In this document: positions 18,235-28,458 of the stretch, piece by piece | Position numbering within the stretch: position 1 is the stretch's first letter | Layout: each line of letters starts with the position of its first letter | Assembly: GCA_049487715.1 (NCBI GenBank) | Contig: CP150553.1 | Span: forward strand, 372,001-436,000 | Direction: 5' to 3' | Length of the DNA: 64,000 bases | Source: Pycnococcus provasolii | Taxonomy: Eukaryota; Chlorophyta; Pseudoscourfieldiophyceae; Pseudoscourfieldiales | Notes under the pieces: generated by a model | The model's input: the letters and a program-made list of their open reading frames with translations, nothing else | Database searches by the model: none | Told to the model about the DNA's origin: nothing | Position numbers and translations under genes: made by a program

Positions 18235-18637
18235 GATTTCAAATTGTAATTGTACGGAGTTTGTGTGTAAAATGTTTGTAAATACATGATTGCAGTCTCA
18301 ACTCCAAGACAGCCCCTTTTCCCACACGTTGGACTCCTCTAGATACTACTCTAGCGGCAGGTAGAGTAGTAAGTGTGACCCTTGAGTCATCGTGTTGATG
18401 CACGGTTGGTGGCGCTGGCGACGGCATCAACGAAAACAAGTCGCAACCGGAGCCCTCACTACGCCAACGAAAGCGCCCTGATAGAGTGATACAACATTCG
18501 AAATCACCTGCGCCATGAACAAAAACGCGAAGTGAATGGCACCGGTGAATGGGTTGAATGGTGAAAGTGAATGATGTGAATGGACGACCGTTGGACAAAC
18601 TAATGTGCAACTTCATTACTGAATGAGGGATCTCATG
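18235..18637. other. Long convergent 3' gap with a hairpin
   Basis: This is the longest convergent gap in the window. It contains TGTAA at 18245-18249 for the kelch gene and a perfect 9-bp stem with a 10-base loop (TACTACTCT at 18344-18352, AGAGTAGTA at 18363-18371). A 125-codon minus-strand ORF here (18239-18616) has no recognisable features and I do not call it a gene. Confidence 0.5.
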
Positions 18638-20314
18638 TTACAACGCCGCCACAGATCTAGCCGCAATCCAAGGGTACCGAAATGCGACGGTGGCTAATCG
18701 CGCGCGATCGCGGTTTGCCTCGTAGCCAGACAGTGCGACGCGTGCAGCAGCACCAAGCGTTCCATCATGCGATCCCTTCGGCGCAAGCCAAGGTGCAATC
18801 GCCGCGGCGAGTGCTGGCTCACCCGCGCTGAGACGCTTGCGCGCCTCAATCTCTGCCTCGGACCCCGCCGCGCATAAAACGCTTGCGCACCGGCTGCTAC
18901 CCTCCGCAGCGATACGAGCGAGTTTGTCGTCTCCTTCGTTGTTTGCGAGGCGTTCAACTTCGGCGTGGCGTGCCGCCGCCTGGCGCGTGCATCCCACACG
19001 CTCGAGTGCGAGCGCGAGAACGTGAACGGCATGCCTCGCGAGTTCCTTCTCGTGCGCAGTCTTCGCTGTTTCAGGTGACAACCATGTCGCAAGGCGGCTC
19101 GCAGCAACGAGCGCCCGCCGTGCCTCGCGCGAGGCTGCAGGCCCGCCGAGCGCATCGCCAAACACGGGCGCGGAATCCGGACTTGCGGCGAGCGCGAGGC
19201 TGATCGTGTCGTCGGCACCGAGTGCCACGGCACGTCGTGCGGCGACGGCCGCGGCATGTCCATCACCCTTGGTTAGTGCCGCCGTTACCATGGCGCACCA
19301 AGGTGCGGGCGCGGGTGCAGCTGCACGTGCCTCCGCTAGCGCGTCAACGTGCTCAGATTGAGCCCCTGCGGTTGCGTAGCATGCCGCGAGGGCTGTCCAA
19401 GCTGCACTCACCGCAGTTGGCAAGGGTGCTTCGTTTGCTGCGCGCAGTTCTGCGGAAGCAACCGCCTCCGTTCTCCTAAGCTGGTGCAGAATTGATGCCG
19501 ACGAGGAGTCATTTGTTAACGCCGCGAGCAGCAGCGTCCAACGCCCAACGCCACCGGCGCACCCACTGAGTCGAAGGGCGGCGGCAGCAAGACGTGCGGC
19601 GCTGTCGTCGTCGTCGTCGTCACCGCTGCGCTGCTGACGGAAAGTGCGCGCAGCAACAGTCACGCGCGCGGCGCCGTCGTAGGACACGGCGAGCCATGGT
19701 GCGACGTGGCTTGCCGTGAGGTAGTGCTTGCGTGCGCGAACGAGCGCGCGGTATCGCTGCACGGCTTCGTTCGGCGCGTGCGCCGCCGCCGCGGCGTCGT
19801 CGCCGGCGTCAACATACGAGCATGCGACGACGTTTGCGTTTGTGCTCGGCGCAAATGGAGTGGCTTCACCAGTGTTTTCACTCGTCGCACATCCACCAGA
19901 CACGGCACGCAGCGCACGCAGCCGCCTAGCCTCCGCGCGTGCGGCACTTCTCGCCTCAGCGCAAGTTGCGGTTGTGCTTGTTTCGTCGAGCACGAGTTCC
20001 GCTTCACGCGGTTCGTTGTTTGCGAGGTGCATGAGTGCTCTTCGGCATGCGAGCGCTTCTAGGTTCACAGGATCCGTGGTGAGTGTCGACGCTCGTGCGT
20101 ATGCCCGCGATGCTGCTTGGTACCTCGCGGTGAGTTCGCACGCGGCGCCAAGTCCTGTCCATGCGGATGGCGACGCCGGTGAGTTCGTCACCTCCTTTCT
20201 GAACAGTTTTAGTGCACGCTCCGGATCCTGCTGATCTGTCTTATCAGGACTGGTCAGAAGACGCCACGCCTTATTGAGCGACGACGACGACGGCGGCGGC
20301 GCAGCGACGGACAT
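18638..20314 (-). CDS. TPR-like helical repeat protein, function unknown
   Basis: 558 residues starting MSVAAPPPSSSSLNKAWRLL. Residues about 20-110 look like two tetratricopeptide repeats: PERALKLFRKEVTNSPASPS, AWTGLGAACELTARYQAASR and AYARASTLTTDPVNLEALAC with the W-G-Y-A-P spacing. The remainder is Ala-rich and helical, with further degenerate repeats (PTAVSAAWTALAACYATAGA). It may be related to the SKI3/TTC37 superfamily of long TPR proteins, but it is far shorter and I would not name it. The TAA stop is itself part of a TGTAA signal. Confidence 0.6.
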   Translation of the reverse strand: MSVAAPPPSSSSLNKAWRLLTSPDKTDQQDPERALKLFRKEVTNSPASPSAWTGLGAACELTARYQAASRAYARASTLTTDPVNLEALACRRALMHLANNEPREAELVLDETSTTATCAEARSAARAEARRLRALRAVSGGCATSENTGEATPFAPSTNANVVACSYVDAGDDAAAAAHAPNEAVQRYRALVRARKHYLTASHVAPWLAVSYDGAARVTVAARTFRQQRSGDDDDDDSAARLAAAALRLSGCAGGVGRWTLLLAALTNDSSSASILHQLRRTEAVASAELRAANEAPLPTAVSAAWTALAACYATAGAQSEHVDALAEARAAAPAPAPWCAMVTAALTKGDGHAAAVAARRAVALGADDTISLALAASPDSAPVFGDALGGPAASREARRALVAASRLATWLSPETAKTAHEKELARHAVHVLALALERVGCTRQAAARHAEVERLANNEGDDKLARIAAEGSSRCASVLCAAGSEAEIEARKRLSAGEPALAAAIAPWLAPKGSHDGTLGAAARVALSGYEANRDRARLATVAFRYPWIAARSVAAL

Positions 20315-20401
20315 CGGTCGGAGGGTAGGTTTGTACTGTTCGTAGACTGTTTGAGCCTCGCAGAAGAAGGTCAGAAGGAGGAGGAGGAGGAGGAGGAGGG
20401 G

Positions 20402-20430
20402 CCTAACCCTAACCCTAACCCTAACCCTAA
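20402..20430 (-). repeat. Telomere-like (TTAGGG) array upstream of the TPR gene
   Basis: Four and a half perfect CCCTAA units on the + strand, about 90 bp upstream of the TPR gene ATG. G-rich relatives of the opposite orientation (GGATTAGGGTTTGGGTTTGG and onward, 20442-20490) follow, so the two blocks could pair. Confidence 0.9.
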
Positions 20431-20555
20431 TGGCCCGGGAGGAGGATTAGGGTTTGGGTTTGGGGTTAGGGGTTTGGTTTGGGGTTTGGAAGGGGCCCTT
20501 TTTCATTACGATACTTAGGTTATGTCAAATGTCTGTGACACTCCTCCTTATTATT

Positions 20556-21266
20556 TTAGTTGGTGGTGGTGTTAGGTGCGTTCATGGCGGGCAAGCTTAG
20601 CGCGCACAAGCTCGTCTTGTACCGGCCGCTGCTCACGCTCCCGCTCTCGCTCGCGTTCTTCGGACGCGTCGAATAACTCACGTACACGACACCAGGGTGC
20701 TGCGGGTCGGTCAAGTCCACAAGGCGACGAATGCGAAGAGTCTTCGTGCCGAACCCCAAATTGAGACCCTTCGCCTCCGAGTAGATTTCATCACCTTCAC
20801 CTCCAGATTTAAGCGATGCCAACGCGGCACTGGCCTTTGGACCGTCGCTTAGAATGCAAGACACAGACGCGGTGCTCGGTTCGCTGAACGGGTCGCCGCC
20901 TGCAATCTTGTCGGTCACGCTTCGTTTGAAGTCTGACAGATACAAGCTCACACCACCTCCAAGATCTGACAACTTGAACACCTCCACAGAATCCTTGAAG
21001 AATATGCCACTTGCGTCAAATTTGCCGATGCTCACAGAGTCTCCTCCCGCAAACGCCGGAGTCGCAAGCAAGTTTGCGGATCCAACCGCCGCCGCCAACG
21101 CAAGTTGCCAACCCTTCTTGGAGGTGAACGTTCCTGGCCCGCCTGAAGTAGGCTTTGCCTCGACACGCGTGGTGGCGGGCGAGTGCTGCTTTGCCGTGGG
21201 TTTCACGCGCGCGGCATTGAGCGCGTGGGCGCGGGGCACACGCGACGGAGCGTTGCACGGAGGCAT
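20556..21266 (-). CDS. CreA-family protein with thylakoid-lumen-type targeting
   Basis: 236 residues. A transit peptide rich in Ala, Arg and Thr is followed by a hydrophobic segment, QLALAAAVGSANLLATPAFA, ending in an A-x-A site, which suggests the thylakoid lumen. The mature part matches the CreA family of proteobacteria and plastids (Pfam CreA). It has IFFKDSVEVFKLSDLGGGVS, VSLYLSDFKR, STASVSCILSDGP and LRIRRLVDLTDPQHPGVVYV in the family order: short N-terminal strand, G-V-x-x-Y-L-S, A-S-V-S-C, then x-T-K-T-L-x-I-x-R-x-x-D. The biochemical role of CreA is not known. Placed tandem after the DHHC gene on the same strand. Confidence 0.8.
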   Translation of the reverse strand: MPPCNAPSRVPRAHALNAARVKPTAKQHSPATTRVEAKPTSGGPGTFTSKKGWQLALAAAVGSANLLATPAFAGGDSVSIGKFDASGIFFKDSVEVFKLSDLGGGVSLYLSDFKRSVTDKIAGGDPFSEPSTASVSCILSDGPKASAALASLKSGGEGDEIYSEAKGLNLGFGTKTLRIRRLVDLTDPQHPGVVYVSYSTRPKNASESGSVSSGRYKTSLCALSLPAMNAPNTTTN

Positions 21267-21467
21267 TATTATTATTGCCGGGGAAATGATAAGAAGTCAG
21301 ATAGCAAACTTCTTCTCCACGTCAGATCACAGGGGAGTTCACAGGGAGAATTCAGAATTCACAGCCCCGGAACTACAGCGGACTGGTTAGGGGTTCCAGT
21401 TGGGGGTTAGGCCTTGGAAGGATTCTTTCTTTGATGAAGTTCGGCAATCCGTAAGTACTGTTATATG

Positions 21468-22925
21468 TTACACGTGGTTGGAAGCGTCAGGGAAAGAAGA
21501 GGGTGCTGCAGATGCAGCTGGAGGAGAAGCAACAGAGCCCGATTCGCTCGTCGGACAAGGCGGGCTCGCGGGCATGCTGCCGGGATTCACGATACGATTG
21601 TACAGGCCGACAAGGTACCAATGCCCGACAGGATCCGCCGACTCGCCACCGAGCGGAAGCGGCTGGTGCGAGATAGGCTTGCGAGGTGAAATACGGCTTG
21701 GAAACAAGCTTCCAACGAACCAAGCCTCGTAGCAGTTGGCGCGCAATCCTCCACGGCCAAAGATGTCCGCCTCGGCGATGCCAAGATTGCGCGCCGATGC
21801 ACTCGTCGACGCGTTCCTGAAGTTCTCGTACGTGGTTTGATTCTTAGACACGAGAACTGTGTGGAATGTGCACAGCGCGGCAACGAACCAGAACATGAGA
21901 AAGCAGTAAATGGCGATCGCGATCGCCACCGGAGTTGTTTTCATCACGTCGCTCGCCTTAAGGCTGGTGTCGGATGCGACGTCTGCGATGCGCAGGATGC
22001 ACAACGCCATGACGAACAGGCAAAGCACGGTCGTGGATCCAACGAATGACAGGAAGTATCTGTAGTTGCGAAGGCCAATGCAGTTTCCTATCCACGGACA
22101 GTGGTGGTCAAATCTGCAGACGCAGTTGTTGCAGATTGAGCAGTGGCTTGTTCTAGGCGGTCGGTACACGCCGCACGTGTCACAGAACTTCATGCGAAGC
22201 TTGATGGTGCTGCTGACGGTGGCTTGTGTTTCAGGCTGTACTCGGCATGGAAGGCACATCGCCGCGCCTGGAGCTGCGTTTAAGCCGTCAATTTCGATGA
22301 TGCGATACTGCGTTTGAGCTTGACCAGCGGGAACTCGTTCCTCTGGCTGCGGGATCAGGTCCGGCGTTTTGCGCGGCAGGAACCCCGGATCGGTGAGTGC
22401 CGCGCACCACAGCAGGACTAGCGCGACAGCAGGTATGCACACGCCTCCGACGAGCGCGACGGCGTTAGCCGGCGTCGGCAGTCTCCACGCGACGACGGCT
22501 TCGAAGAGTATGGCAGGCACAGCAATTAGAAGCGTGGTGATGACCGCACCGTTCGCGTCGGGTCCAAGCATAGCGCGTCCTCCGCACAGGAAGACGTTCC
22601 TTCCTCGCCAGGAGAGGTACATCGGGTGTCTATCAACTTCCCCGTTCGCTCCTCCACGTGAGTTCGACCACGCGACATGGTTTGCGTTGTTGTTGTTGTT
22701 GTTGGTAGGTGCAGGAACACCGTTCGCGAGACGCACGGCACCTGAATTTGCATTTGAACCGCCAGGACCGGCAGGGACCCCAGGGTGTTGCACGTTGAGC
22801 GACATCATGGCTTGTTTAGGCTGTTGTGTCGCCTGCAGGGTTGTTCCCCTACTACTGTTGACCCCCGGTGCAACCCTACCGTCACCTTCCCTTGGATCAA
22901 GGTCAGCGAGCATGGATAACGACAT
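21468..22925 (-). CDS. DHHC-type protein S-acyltransferase
   Basis: 485 residues from ATG 22925 (22913 is an alternative). An Asn/Gly-rich N-terminus precedes two hydrophobic helices (about 150-200). The Cys-rich catalytic domain is MKFCDTCGVYRPPRTSHCSI, then CVCRFDHHCPWIGNCIGLRN, including the full zinc ligands and the DHHC catalytic cysteine. Two more membrane helices follow (FVGSTTVLCLFVMALCILRI; IAIAIYCFLMFWFVAALCTF), with a T-T-x-E motif (NQTTYENFR) just after. Overall order fits plant PATs and animal ZDHHC9/14/18. The enzyme palmitoylates membrane-associated proteins, usually at Golgi or plasma membrane. The TAA stop overlaps TGTAA. Confidence 0.92.
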   Translation of the reverse strand: MSLSMLADLDPREGDGRVAPGVNSSRGTTLQATQQPKQAMMSLNVQHPGVPAGPGGSNANSGAVRLANGVPAPTNNNNNNANHVAWSNSRGGANGEVDRHPMYLSWRGRNVFLCGGRAMLGPDANGAVITTLLIAVPAILFEAVVAWRLPTPANAVALVGGVCIPAVALVLLWCAALTDPGFLPRKTPDLIPQPEERVPAGQAQTQYRIIEIDGLNAAPGAAMCLPCRVQPETQATVSSTIKLRMKFCDTCGVYRPPRTSHCSICNNCVCRFDHHCPWIGNCIGLRNYRYFLSFVGSTTVLCLFVMALCILRIADVASDTSLKASDVMKTTPVAIAIAIYCFLMFWFVAALCTFHTVLVSKNQTTYENFRNASTSASARNLGIAEADIFGRGGLRANCYEAWFVGSLFPSRISPRKPISHQPLPLGGESADPVGHWYLVGLYNRIVNPGSMPASPPCPTSESGSVASPPAASAAPSSFPDASNHV

Positions 22926-23796
22926 GAAGACACGAAGAGACACAAAGACAGGGGAGGGGCACAACGGCACAAATCACCGACGACTTGGTGTTGTTTGATG
23001 GAGGGGGGGGGGGGGCGTGCGCCCAAAACCCAAACCGAAACAAATTTTTAGGGAGGGGGGAACGAAAAGCCGGAAAACGGCCACCACCACCGGCTGACCG
23101 GGGGGGGATTCAGAGGGCGAGGGGGAAAACGGCCTCCCCCTAACCCTTACGTGTTTTGTTTCGGGCGTTTGTTTCGGGGTTTGTTTCGGGGTTTGTTTCG
23201 GGGTTTGTTTCGGGGTTGGCTGGAGGGGTTGGCTGGAGTTAGGTTGGGAGTGTGCATTTCAAGTGTGCATGGATGGAGTGTTTGTTTCGGGGTTTGGGAT
23301 CCCGTTTTGTTAACTGTGTTCCCATAACAGACCAGGTCGGAGGGGCAGGTCGGAGGGGCCGGGAGAGCGACGACTGACGAGGCGGAGCGACCACACCAGT
23401 ACACCACGCGAGTACCTCTACGCGACTTCATCAGGCTGTCAGGGTCCCGCTGGCTTTTCACCAACAAGTGCGACCCCCACCTGAGTACCTGACCACGGCC
23501 GGGTAACCGGTTGGGTTTACAGGTTGGTTTAAGGCGCGCACTACTTACCGGGTACTTACCTCTTCTGTAAACTTTAGGTTAAAGGTTGGTGCCCTCCGCC
23601 TGTCCTGTCCGACCTTCCCTTAAGACTGCTCGCTAGCCTTAAGCTTTACACGAGCCTTAGCGATATCGTAGTACTTAACGATAGTAACACTGCTACTGCT
23701 ATAGCGCTCACTCCGTGCTTACACGTCCAGTACAGTGCAGTTGTCTCAGTCGGCTTGTATCTTGTCGGTAAACCTTTAGAGTTAATAGGCTAGGCT
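22926..23796. promoter_or_regulatory. Large divergent promoter with 12-bp G-rich tandem repeat
   Basis: This 871-bp region lies between DHHC and the EF-hand gene. A G-run at 23005-23015 and G-rich tracts (23053-23125) lie near the DHHC side. Positions 23155-23216 carry five units of GTTTCGGGGTTT, followed by two GGTTGGCTGGAGG units. One CCCCTAACCC site is at 23137. The EF-hand side, 23620-23760, is rich in TTAAGCTTTA/CGATAG-like short motifs without obvious repeats. Confidence 0.5.
23155..23216. repeat. 12-bp tandem repeat GTTTCGGGGTTT
   Basis: Five near-perfect head-to-tail units; the first is slightly divergent (GGGCG). In the opposite strand it would read as Arg-Asn-Lys-Pro repeats, but nothing indicates coding. 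Confidence 0.8.
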
Positions 23797-25959
23797 ATGT
23801 CGTCGTCGGCCTTGTACGAGGAGCGGCCTCGTTCCGCGTTCTCGGCGTTCGTTCAACAAGCGAGAGAGAATAAGGCGCAAGGACTGCCCGTGCCTAAGGT
23901 GCCGCTTCCAGCTAACGGCAATGGGCTCGCAAATAGTGGTAAGCCAGAATACAGAGAGGAGATCAACGCAGCAGCAGCAGCGCCTCCACAACAAAGGGGG
24001 GCGCAAGTCGTACCTCCTCTCAAGGTGGAACTGTCCACCATCAACGCGGGGGGAGGCGCGTCGTCCAACAGGCCGAAGAGCACGCCGAGACGAGAGCCAT
24101 TCCAGCCTGACTTGCAAGGTGCGGTGGGAGCCATCAGAGTGTCGACTCCCAAAGCGTCCGCTCGACCACCGGCGGTGCCGCTCAGAGAACACTCGCAGCA
24201 GCAGCAGCAGCAGCCCTTGCACAGTGTGAAAGTCGACGCACCCGCACCTGCCGTGGAAGTTTGGAGCAACCCGTCGACATCACCTGCACCGCCAGTCCCG
24301 CATGCGACGAGACCGAGCGGCGGTCAACATACCGCAGCCACAGGAAAGGAACTGCCGCCGCGACCTCCGTCGCGTGGCATGGCAGAGCCTGCGCCGACGT
24401 TCGAATTCAACGTTGGTGGCGGTGGTTCTCAAGACGCACTCCCGCCGAGGCCGAGCAGCGGCGGAGTGCCGAAATTTGCCAAACCGATGCTGCCACTTCC
24501 ACAGCCGCCGCGACCGCCGCAAAAAGACCCGCGCCTAGGGCCGGAGCTACCTCCACCACCACCGACGCCATTCACAGACTTCACCAAAAGACCGCGAAGC
24601 TCGCAGGAGCGCCGGCGGATGGAGATGAGGAACGGCACGCGAGGCAGCTCGCGAGGCCGGACAGGAAGTACCGCGCGCACCTACACGGGACGCTCCGACT
24701 ACAGCACGGCGTTCTCGGAGTACTCCGACCCAGGCACGCCGCCGCCGGTGTGGACCGACTTCTACTGGGGCAACGTGGAGCCGGCGTCTTCGAAGGACAT
24801 GTTCGATAAAGCAATGGGCAACTACAACGCACAGCGCGACGTGCTCGACGTCGAGTACGAGCGCTACGTGCAGGAGCGAATGCGGAGCGACCTCGTGGAG
24901 GAGGCGCGGCCGCAGAGCAGCGACGTTTTGGGGGAACGGTACAACACCGCCGTGCTGAGCCTGAAAGATCGACTCCAGCAGAGAGGTCCGTCGGCTCTCG
25001 CCGCGCACTTCCGCGCCCTCGACCTCGACCAGTCGGGTTACCTCGACGAGCAGGAATTCCTCGACGCCGTCAAGGTGCTCGACGACCGCATCGACGACGA
25101 GGTGGGCAACATGCTCATGGTCGCGGTGGACGCCGACGCAAGCGGCTCCGTCAACTACCAGGAGTTTGTCGACGCGCTGCGCTTTGGGCGTATTCCGTTC
25201 CACCAGCGCAAGGAGAGAATTGGACAGCGGTGGCGCGTCGGACCTGACCCCGACCTGCCGTTCGGCGAGCCGCACTTCCACGTCCCAGCAGACAAATATG
25301 AGCTGCACTCCAGGGAGGCGGAGCATGTCGATGTGAAGGACGGGCTGAACGTGAACGCCTCGAAGATGATGGAAAACAACATCCCCTTTGGCATCATGTC
25401 GGACTCCGAAGAGAACCTGCGTGCGTTCGACAAGAAGGCGAACGCGATGTACCAGAATATTGCCAACATCTTCGATAGCTTCGACGTGGATGGAAGTGGC
25501 ACGGTGGACTGGGACGAATTCCGTGAGGCGATCAAGGCTGTGGCGCCCGTGGGCGGCATTTCTGAAGCGGAAATCAAGTCCATGTTCCAGGATGCAGACA
25601 AGGATGGCGATGGTGAAATAGCATACAACGAATTCATCGAGGCGTTTGGGCTTGGCAAGAGATTTATTCCAGAGTTCCTTAAGCCAAGGAGCAACAGAAG
25701 GAGTCAGGCTGGACATCCTTGGCGTTGGGGAGTTAAGCCGCGCTATCACAAGGAGTATGCGGAGAATGTGGCGCACCGTCCGATGGTCGGTTACCGCGAG
25801 GATGTGCTTGCCGAAGAAGATGACCTCGACAATGCGCAGAATATGCGCAGTGAGGACGAGTCGAGGAAGTTTGGCGTGCACGACATGCGTGTTGACAAGC
25901 CGATTGAACTCCAACACGAGGTTATGACGAACCACAAGCAAAAAGGAGTGATAGGGTAG
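23797..25959 (+). CDS. Four-EF-hand calcium-binding protein with Pro-rich N-terminus
   Basis: 720 residues. Residues 1-280 are Pro/Ala/Ser-rich and likely disordered. A globular part starts near 310 (PPPVWTDFYWGNVEP). Two EF-hand pairs follow: DLDQSGYLDEQEF and DADASGSVNYQEF (about 410-460), then DVDGSGTVDWDEF and DADKDGDGEIAYNEF (about 565-615). All four loops keep the Ca2+-binding residues at positions 1, 3, 5, 9 and 12. The C-terminus (HPWRWGVKPRYHKEYAENVA onward) is basic then acidic. The spacing of two separated EF pairs resembles large ciliary EF-hand proteins, and it converges on CFAP52, but that is only circumstantial. A calcium sensor in the cilium or cytoskeleton is a reasonable hypothesis. 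Confidence 0.78.
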   Translation: MSSSALYEERPRSAFSAFVQQARENKAQGLPVPKVPLPANGNGLANSGKPEYREEINAAAAAPPQQRGAQVVPPLKVELSTINAGGGASSNRPKSTPRREPFQPDLQGAVGAIRVSTPKASARPPAVPLREHSQQQQQQPLHSVKVDAPAPAVEVWSNPSTSPAPPVPHATRPSGGQHTAATGKELPPRPPSRGMAEPAPTFEFNVGGGGSQDALPPRPSSGGVPKFAKPMLPLPQPPRPPQKDPRLGPELPPPPPTPFTDFTKRPRSSQERRRMEMRNGTRGSSRGRTGSTARTYTGRSDYSTAFSEYSDPGTPPPVWTDFYWGNVEPASSKDMFDKAMGNYNAQRDVLDVEYERYVQERMRSDLVEEARPQSSDVLGERYNTAVLSLKDRLQQRGPSALAAHFRALDLDQSGYLDEQEFLDAVKVLDDRIDDEVGNMLMVAVDADASGSVNYQEFVDALRFGRIPFHQRKERIGQRWRVGPDPDLPFGEPHFHVPADKYELHSREAEHVDVKDGLNVNASKMMENNIPFGIMSDSEENLRAFDKKANAMYQNIANIFDSFDVDGSGTVDWDEFREAIKAVAPVGGISEAEIKSMFQDADKDGDGEIAYNEFIEAFGLGKRFIPEFLKPRSNRRSQAGHPWRWGVKPRYHKEYAENVAHRPMVGYREDVLAEEDDLDNAQNMRSEDESRKFGVHDMRVDKPIELQHEVMTNHKQKGVIG

Positions 25960-26167
25960 ATACGGCATGAAAGGGTGTGGTGCCATATGTGTTGAAAGGA
26001 AGTAATTTTGTTCTTCTGTTAAATCTTCAATCTGCAATGACGCAGCGAGTATCTGTTCTTTTTCTTTTTTCAATGGAAATCTGTTGCCAACCCACCGCCT
26101 CTCGCCTAACGCCATTCACTGTTGCCCACCACTCTTCACAAACCCGAGGACACCGTGTCAGGTTAAT

Positions 26168-28458
26168 CTACGCGGCTTCTGCAGTCCCCTCTTCGAGGTT
26201 GACGTAGTCCCAGATGAAGATGGCGCCCTCCGATCCCACGCTAACAATCTTCTTCTGATCCGGCGAAATGCGCACCTTTTTGATGGCTCCCGAGTGGCCG
26301 CTTCCGACGTTGTACATGTGGCCGTCGTCGTATCCCCAAAGCTTGACGAGCTTGTCTCCGCCGCCAGTCACGTATCCCGTGCCATCAGGTGCAATGTCAA
26401 TGGCATTCACCGGGTGCGTCGTCGACCCGTCGAGGATGCGGATCGCCTGTCCGTCGTACGCATCCCAGTAGCTGACCTTGCGGTCGGTACCGCAGGTAAC
26501 GATCTGCGACTCATCGGGGTGGTACACAACACCCTTGAAGAATGTGGAGCCGTACAGCGACGTCGTGCGCTTGTAGGTGCTCAAGTCCCACGTGACGCAG
26601 CTTCCGTCCGAGGATGCTGTCGTGCACTGGCTATCATTTCGCCGCATCGCAATGTCATTCACCACGACACCGTGCTCCTTCATGGAGGCGAGCATGCTGG
26701 TGCTGTCCTTGCCCACGCGCCACACGCGCACGGTGCCGTTGTCTCCGCCCGAAATGATGCGTCCCGAGTCGGACGTCGATGCGATGGCCGTGACGCCTCG
26801 CGGGTGTGCGTCGTTGATGGTGAAGAGGAGGCGACCAGTCTGCGGCCCGAAAGCGCGGATCTTGCCGTCGCTCCATCCGGAGAGGATGGCGGTTCCGTCG
26901 GACGAGAAGCAGATGCAGTGGCAGTCAAGGTTTGGCACGACGATGCGCATCAGCTCGCGGCACTCCGTCAGGTGCCAGATTCGGATGTTGTCGCTGCTGC
27001 ACGTCGCGAACACCTCCCCGTACCCGATGGGGAAGCACACGTCGTTCACGGAAGAGAAGTGGCACGTCTGGAAGACTGAGGCGCCAAGCTTGCTTCCGTC
27101 GCAAAGGATGTCGAACATGTCGCATCGGTCCGTTCCGGCGATGGCGGCAAATGCGCCAGAGGCGGCTGTGGCAGCCACCTGAAGGCTGGTCACCTTGGCG
27201 CCAATGTTGCACTGGCATGCGGTGCGCATCTTCACGTTGCGCACCGGATCCTCGATGACGACGAGCGAGCCGTCGCCGCCGCCGACGAGAAGGTCGCCGT
27301 TTGGCGTGATGGTGATAGCCGTGACACCCTTGGCGACGGGTGCGGACGGCCCCATCTGCTTCATCAGCGGCTTGTCCAGCAGCGCAATCTGAAGCACGTC
27401 GCCAGACGTCGTGCCGCAGTACGCGTACTCGTCGTACTTCGAAATGGCGAGCGAGCTGAACGAACGCTTCAGGTTGCCCAGTCCCACGGATTGCGACTTG
27501 AGCTTGCGCGCTTGGCGGTTGAAGTCCCAGACGTTGATGTTGTACTTGCCGCCTGTGACAAGCTTGCTGCTCGTGCGGTTCAGGAACTTCAGGTTGAGCG
27601 TGTGGTCGCTGTCGGTAGGGTGTCCGCAGATAGCCTTTCCACTCTGCACGTCCCAGATGACGAGGCTGTTGTCGTCCTCTCCTCCCATACTGGCAAGGAA
27701 GCGGTCGTCAAAGCTGAAGTCGAGCGCCGTCACCTTCACCTGGTGCAGTGACAGCTTGTGAATGGGGCGACGAAGCTCAAGGTCCCAGACGATGATGTCC
27801 GCCGTGAAACCGAGATACGTGATCTGTCCAGACGCCAGGTAACGACCAGACTTGGAGATGGCGATGCACGACACCTGTTTTTCATGTTGTGTTAAATTGT
27901 GTTTGTGTTTCGTGTTGTGAGAGAGTTGTTGCGCGAAGTCGTTCGTTCGTGCCGTTGAGGAGCACACAAGCTCATTCCCTCCCCTCCCCTCCGAAAAAGG
28001 AAACGGCAAGCAAGTCGTGTATGTTCTTCTTCGTCTCGTAGTGAAGTACGAAACCACGCCGTGTATCAGAGCGAGAAGAGGCAGTAGCTTTCTTTCGCGG
28101 GCACGGGCGCGACCGCGACCACGACAAAGTTGCTGACTTCAGAACGGCAAGTTTTCTAGTTTCACCACCACCAAACAACCAACGGGACCAAAACACCACA
28201 CACCACCACCACACCACAACACCACCACCAAAACACCAAAACACCAAAACACGACGCTGAAGTACAAGGACAAGTACTACGTACCTCGTCGGTGTGTCCC
28301 TGCAGAAACTCCTGCTGCGAGCTGTCGTTTTTCGGACGCACAACCACCATAGATCCGAGCGGGTAAATCAGCGTCTGGCCGTCCGGGTGCAGTATCAAGC
28401 CATCGGTCACCGCACCTCCGAAGCCGATGACGGACTCGAGCGGGAGAGGCGTCGCCAT
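26168..28458 (-). CDS. CFAP52: Cilia- and flagella-associated protein 52 (FAP52/WDR16), two exons
   Basis: 626 residues in two exons: 28458-28285 (58 codons) and 27874-26168. Exon 1 reads LESVIGFGGAVTDGLILHPD and ends GHTDE at GAG|GTACGTAG. Exon 2 resumes after an ACAG acceptor with VSCIAISKSGRYLASGQITY. The joined product follows animal CFAP52 (about 620 residues) end to end, with two WD40 propellers and landmark stretches such as YCGTTSGDVLQIAL, FATCSSDNIRIWHL and GVTAIASTSDSGRIISGGDN. CFAP52 is a microtubule inner protein of the doublet B-tubule near the inner junction, so the organism builds motile cilia. The splice is phase 0 and restores the family reading exactly. The 410-bp intron is rich in ACCACC repeats. 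Confidence 0.95.
27875..28284 (-). other. Spliceosomal intron of CFAP52
   Basis: GT at 28284-28283 and AG at 27876-27875 on the minus strand; 410 bp. The part at 28190-28255 is low complexity (CACCACCACACCACAACACC). It contains in-frame stops relative to exon 1 on the chosen phase and splits a conserved WD40 segment. Confidence 0.88.

Noticed and set aside
18239-18616. 125-codon minus-strand ORF in the kelch/TPR gap
   Set aside because: Starts with ATG but has no recognisable features and lies in the 3' flank of both genes.
24547-26115. 522-codon minus-strand frame over the EF-hand gene
   Set aside because: The + frame has four canonical EF-hands; the antisense frame has only Val/His/Arg-rich bias.
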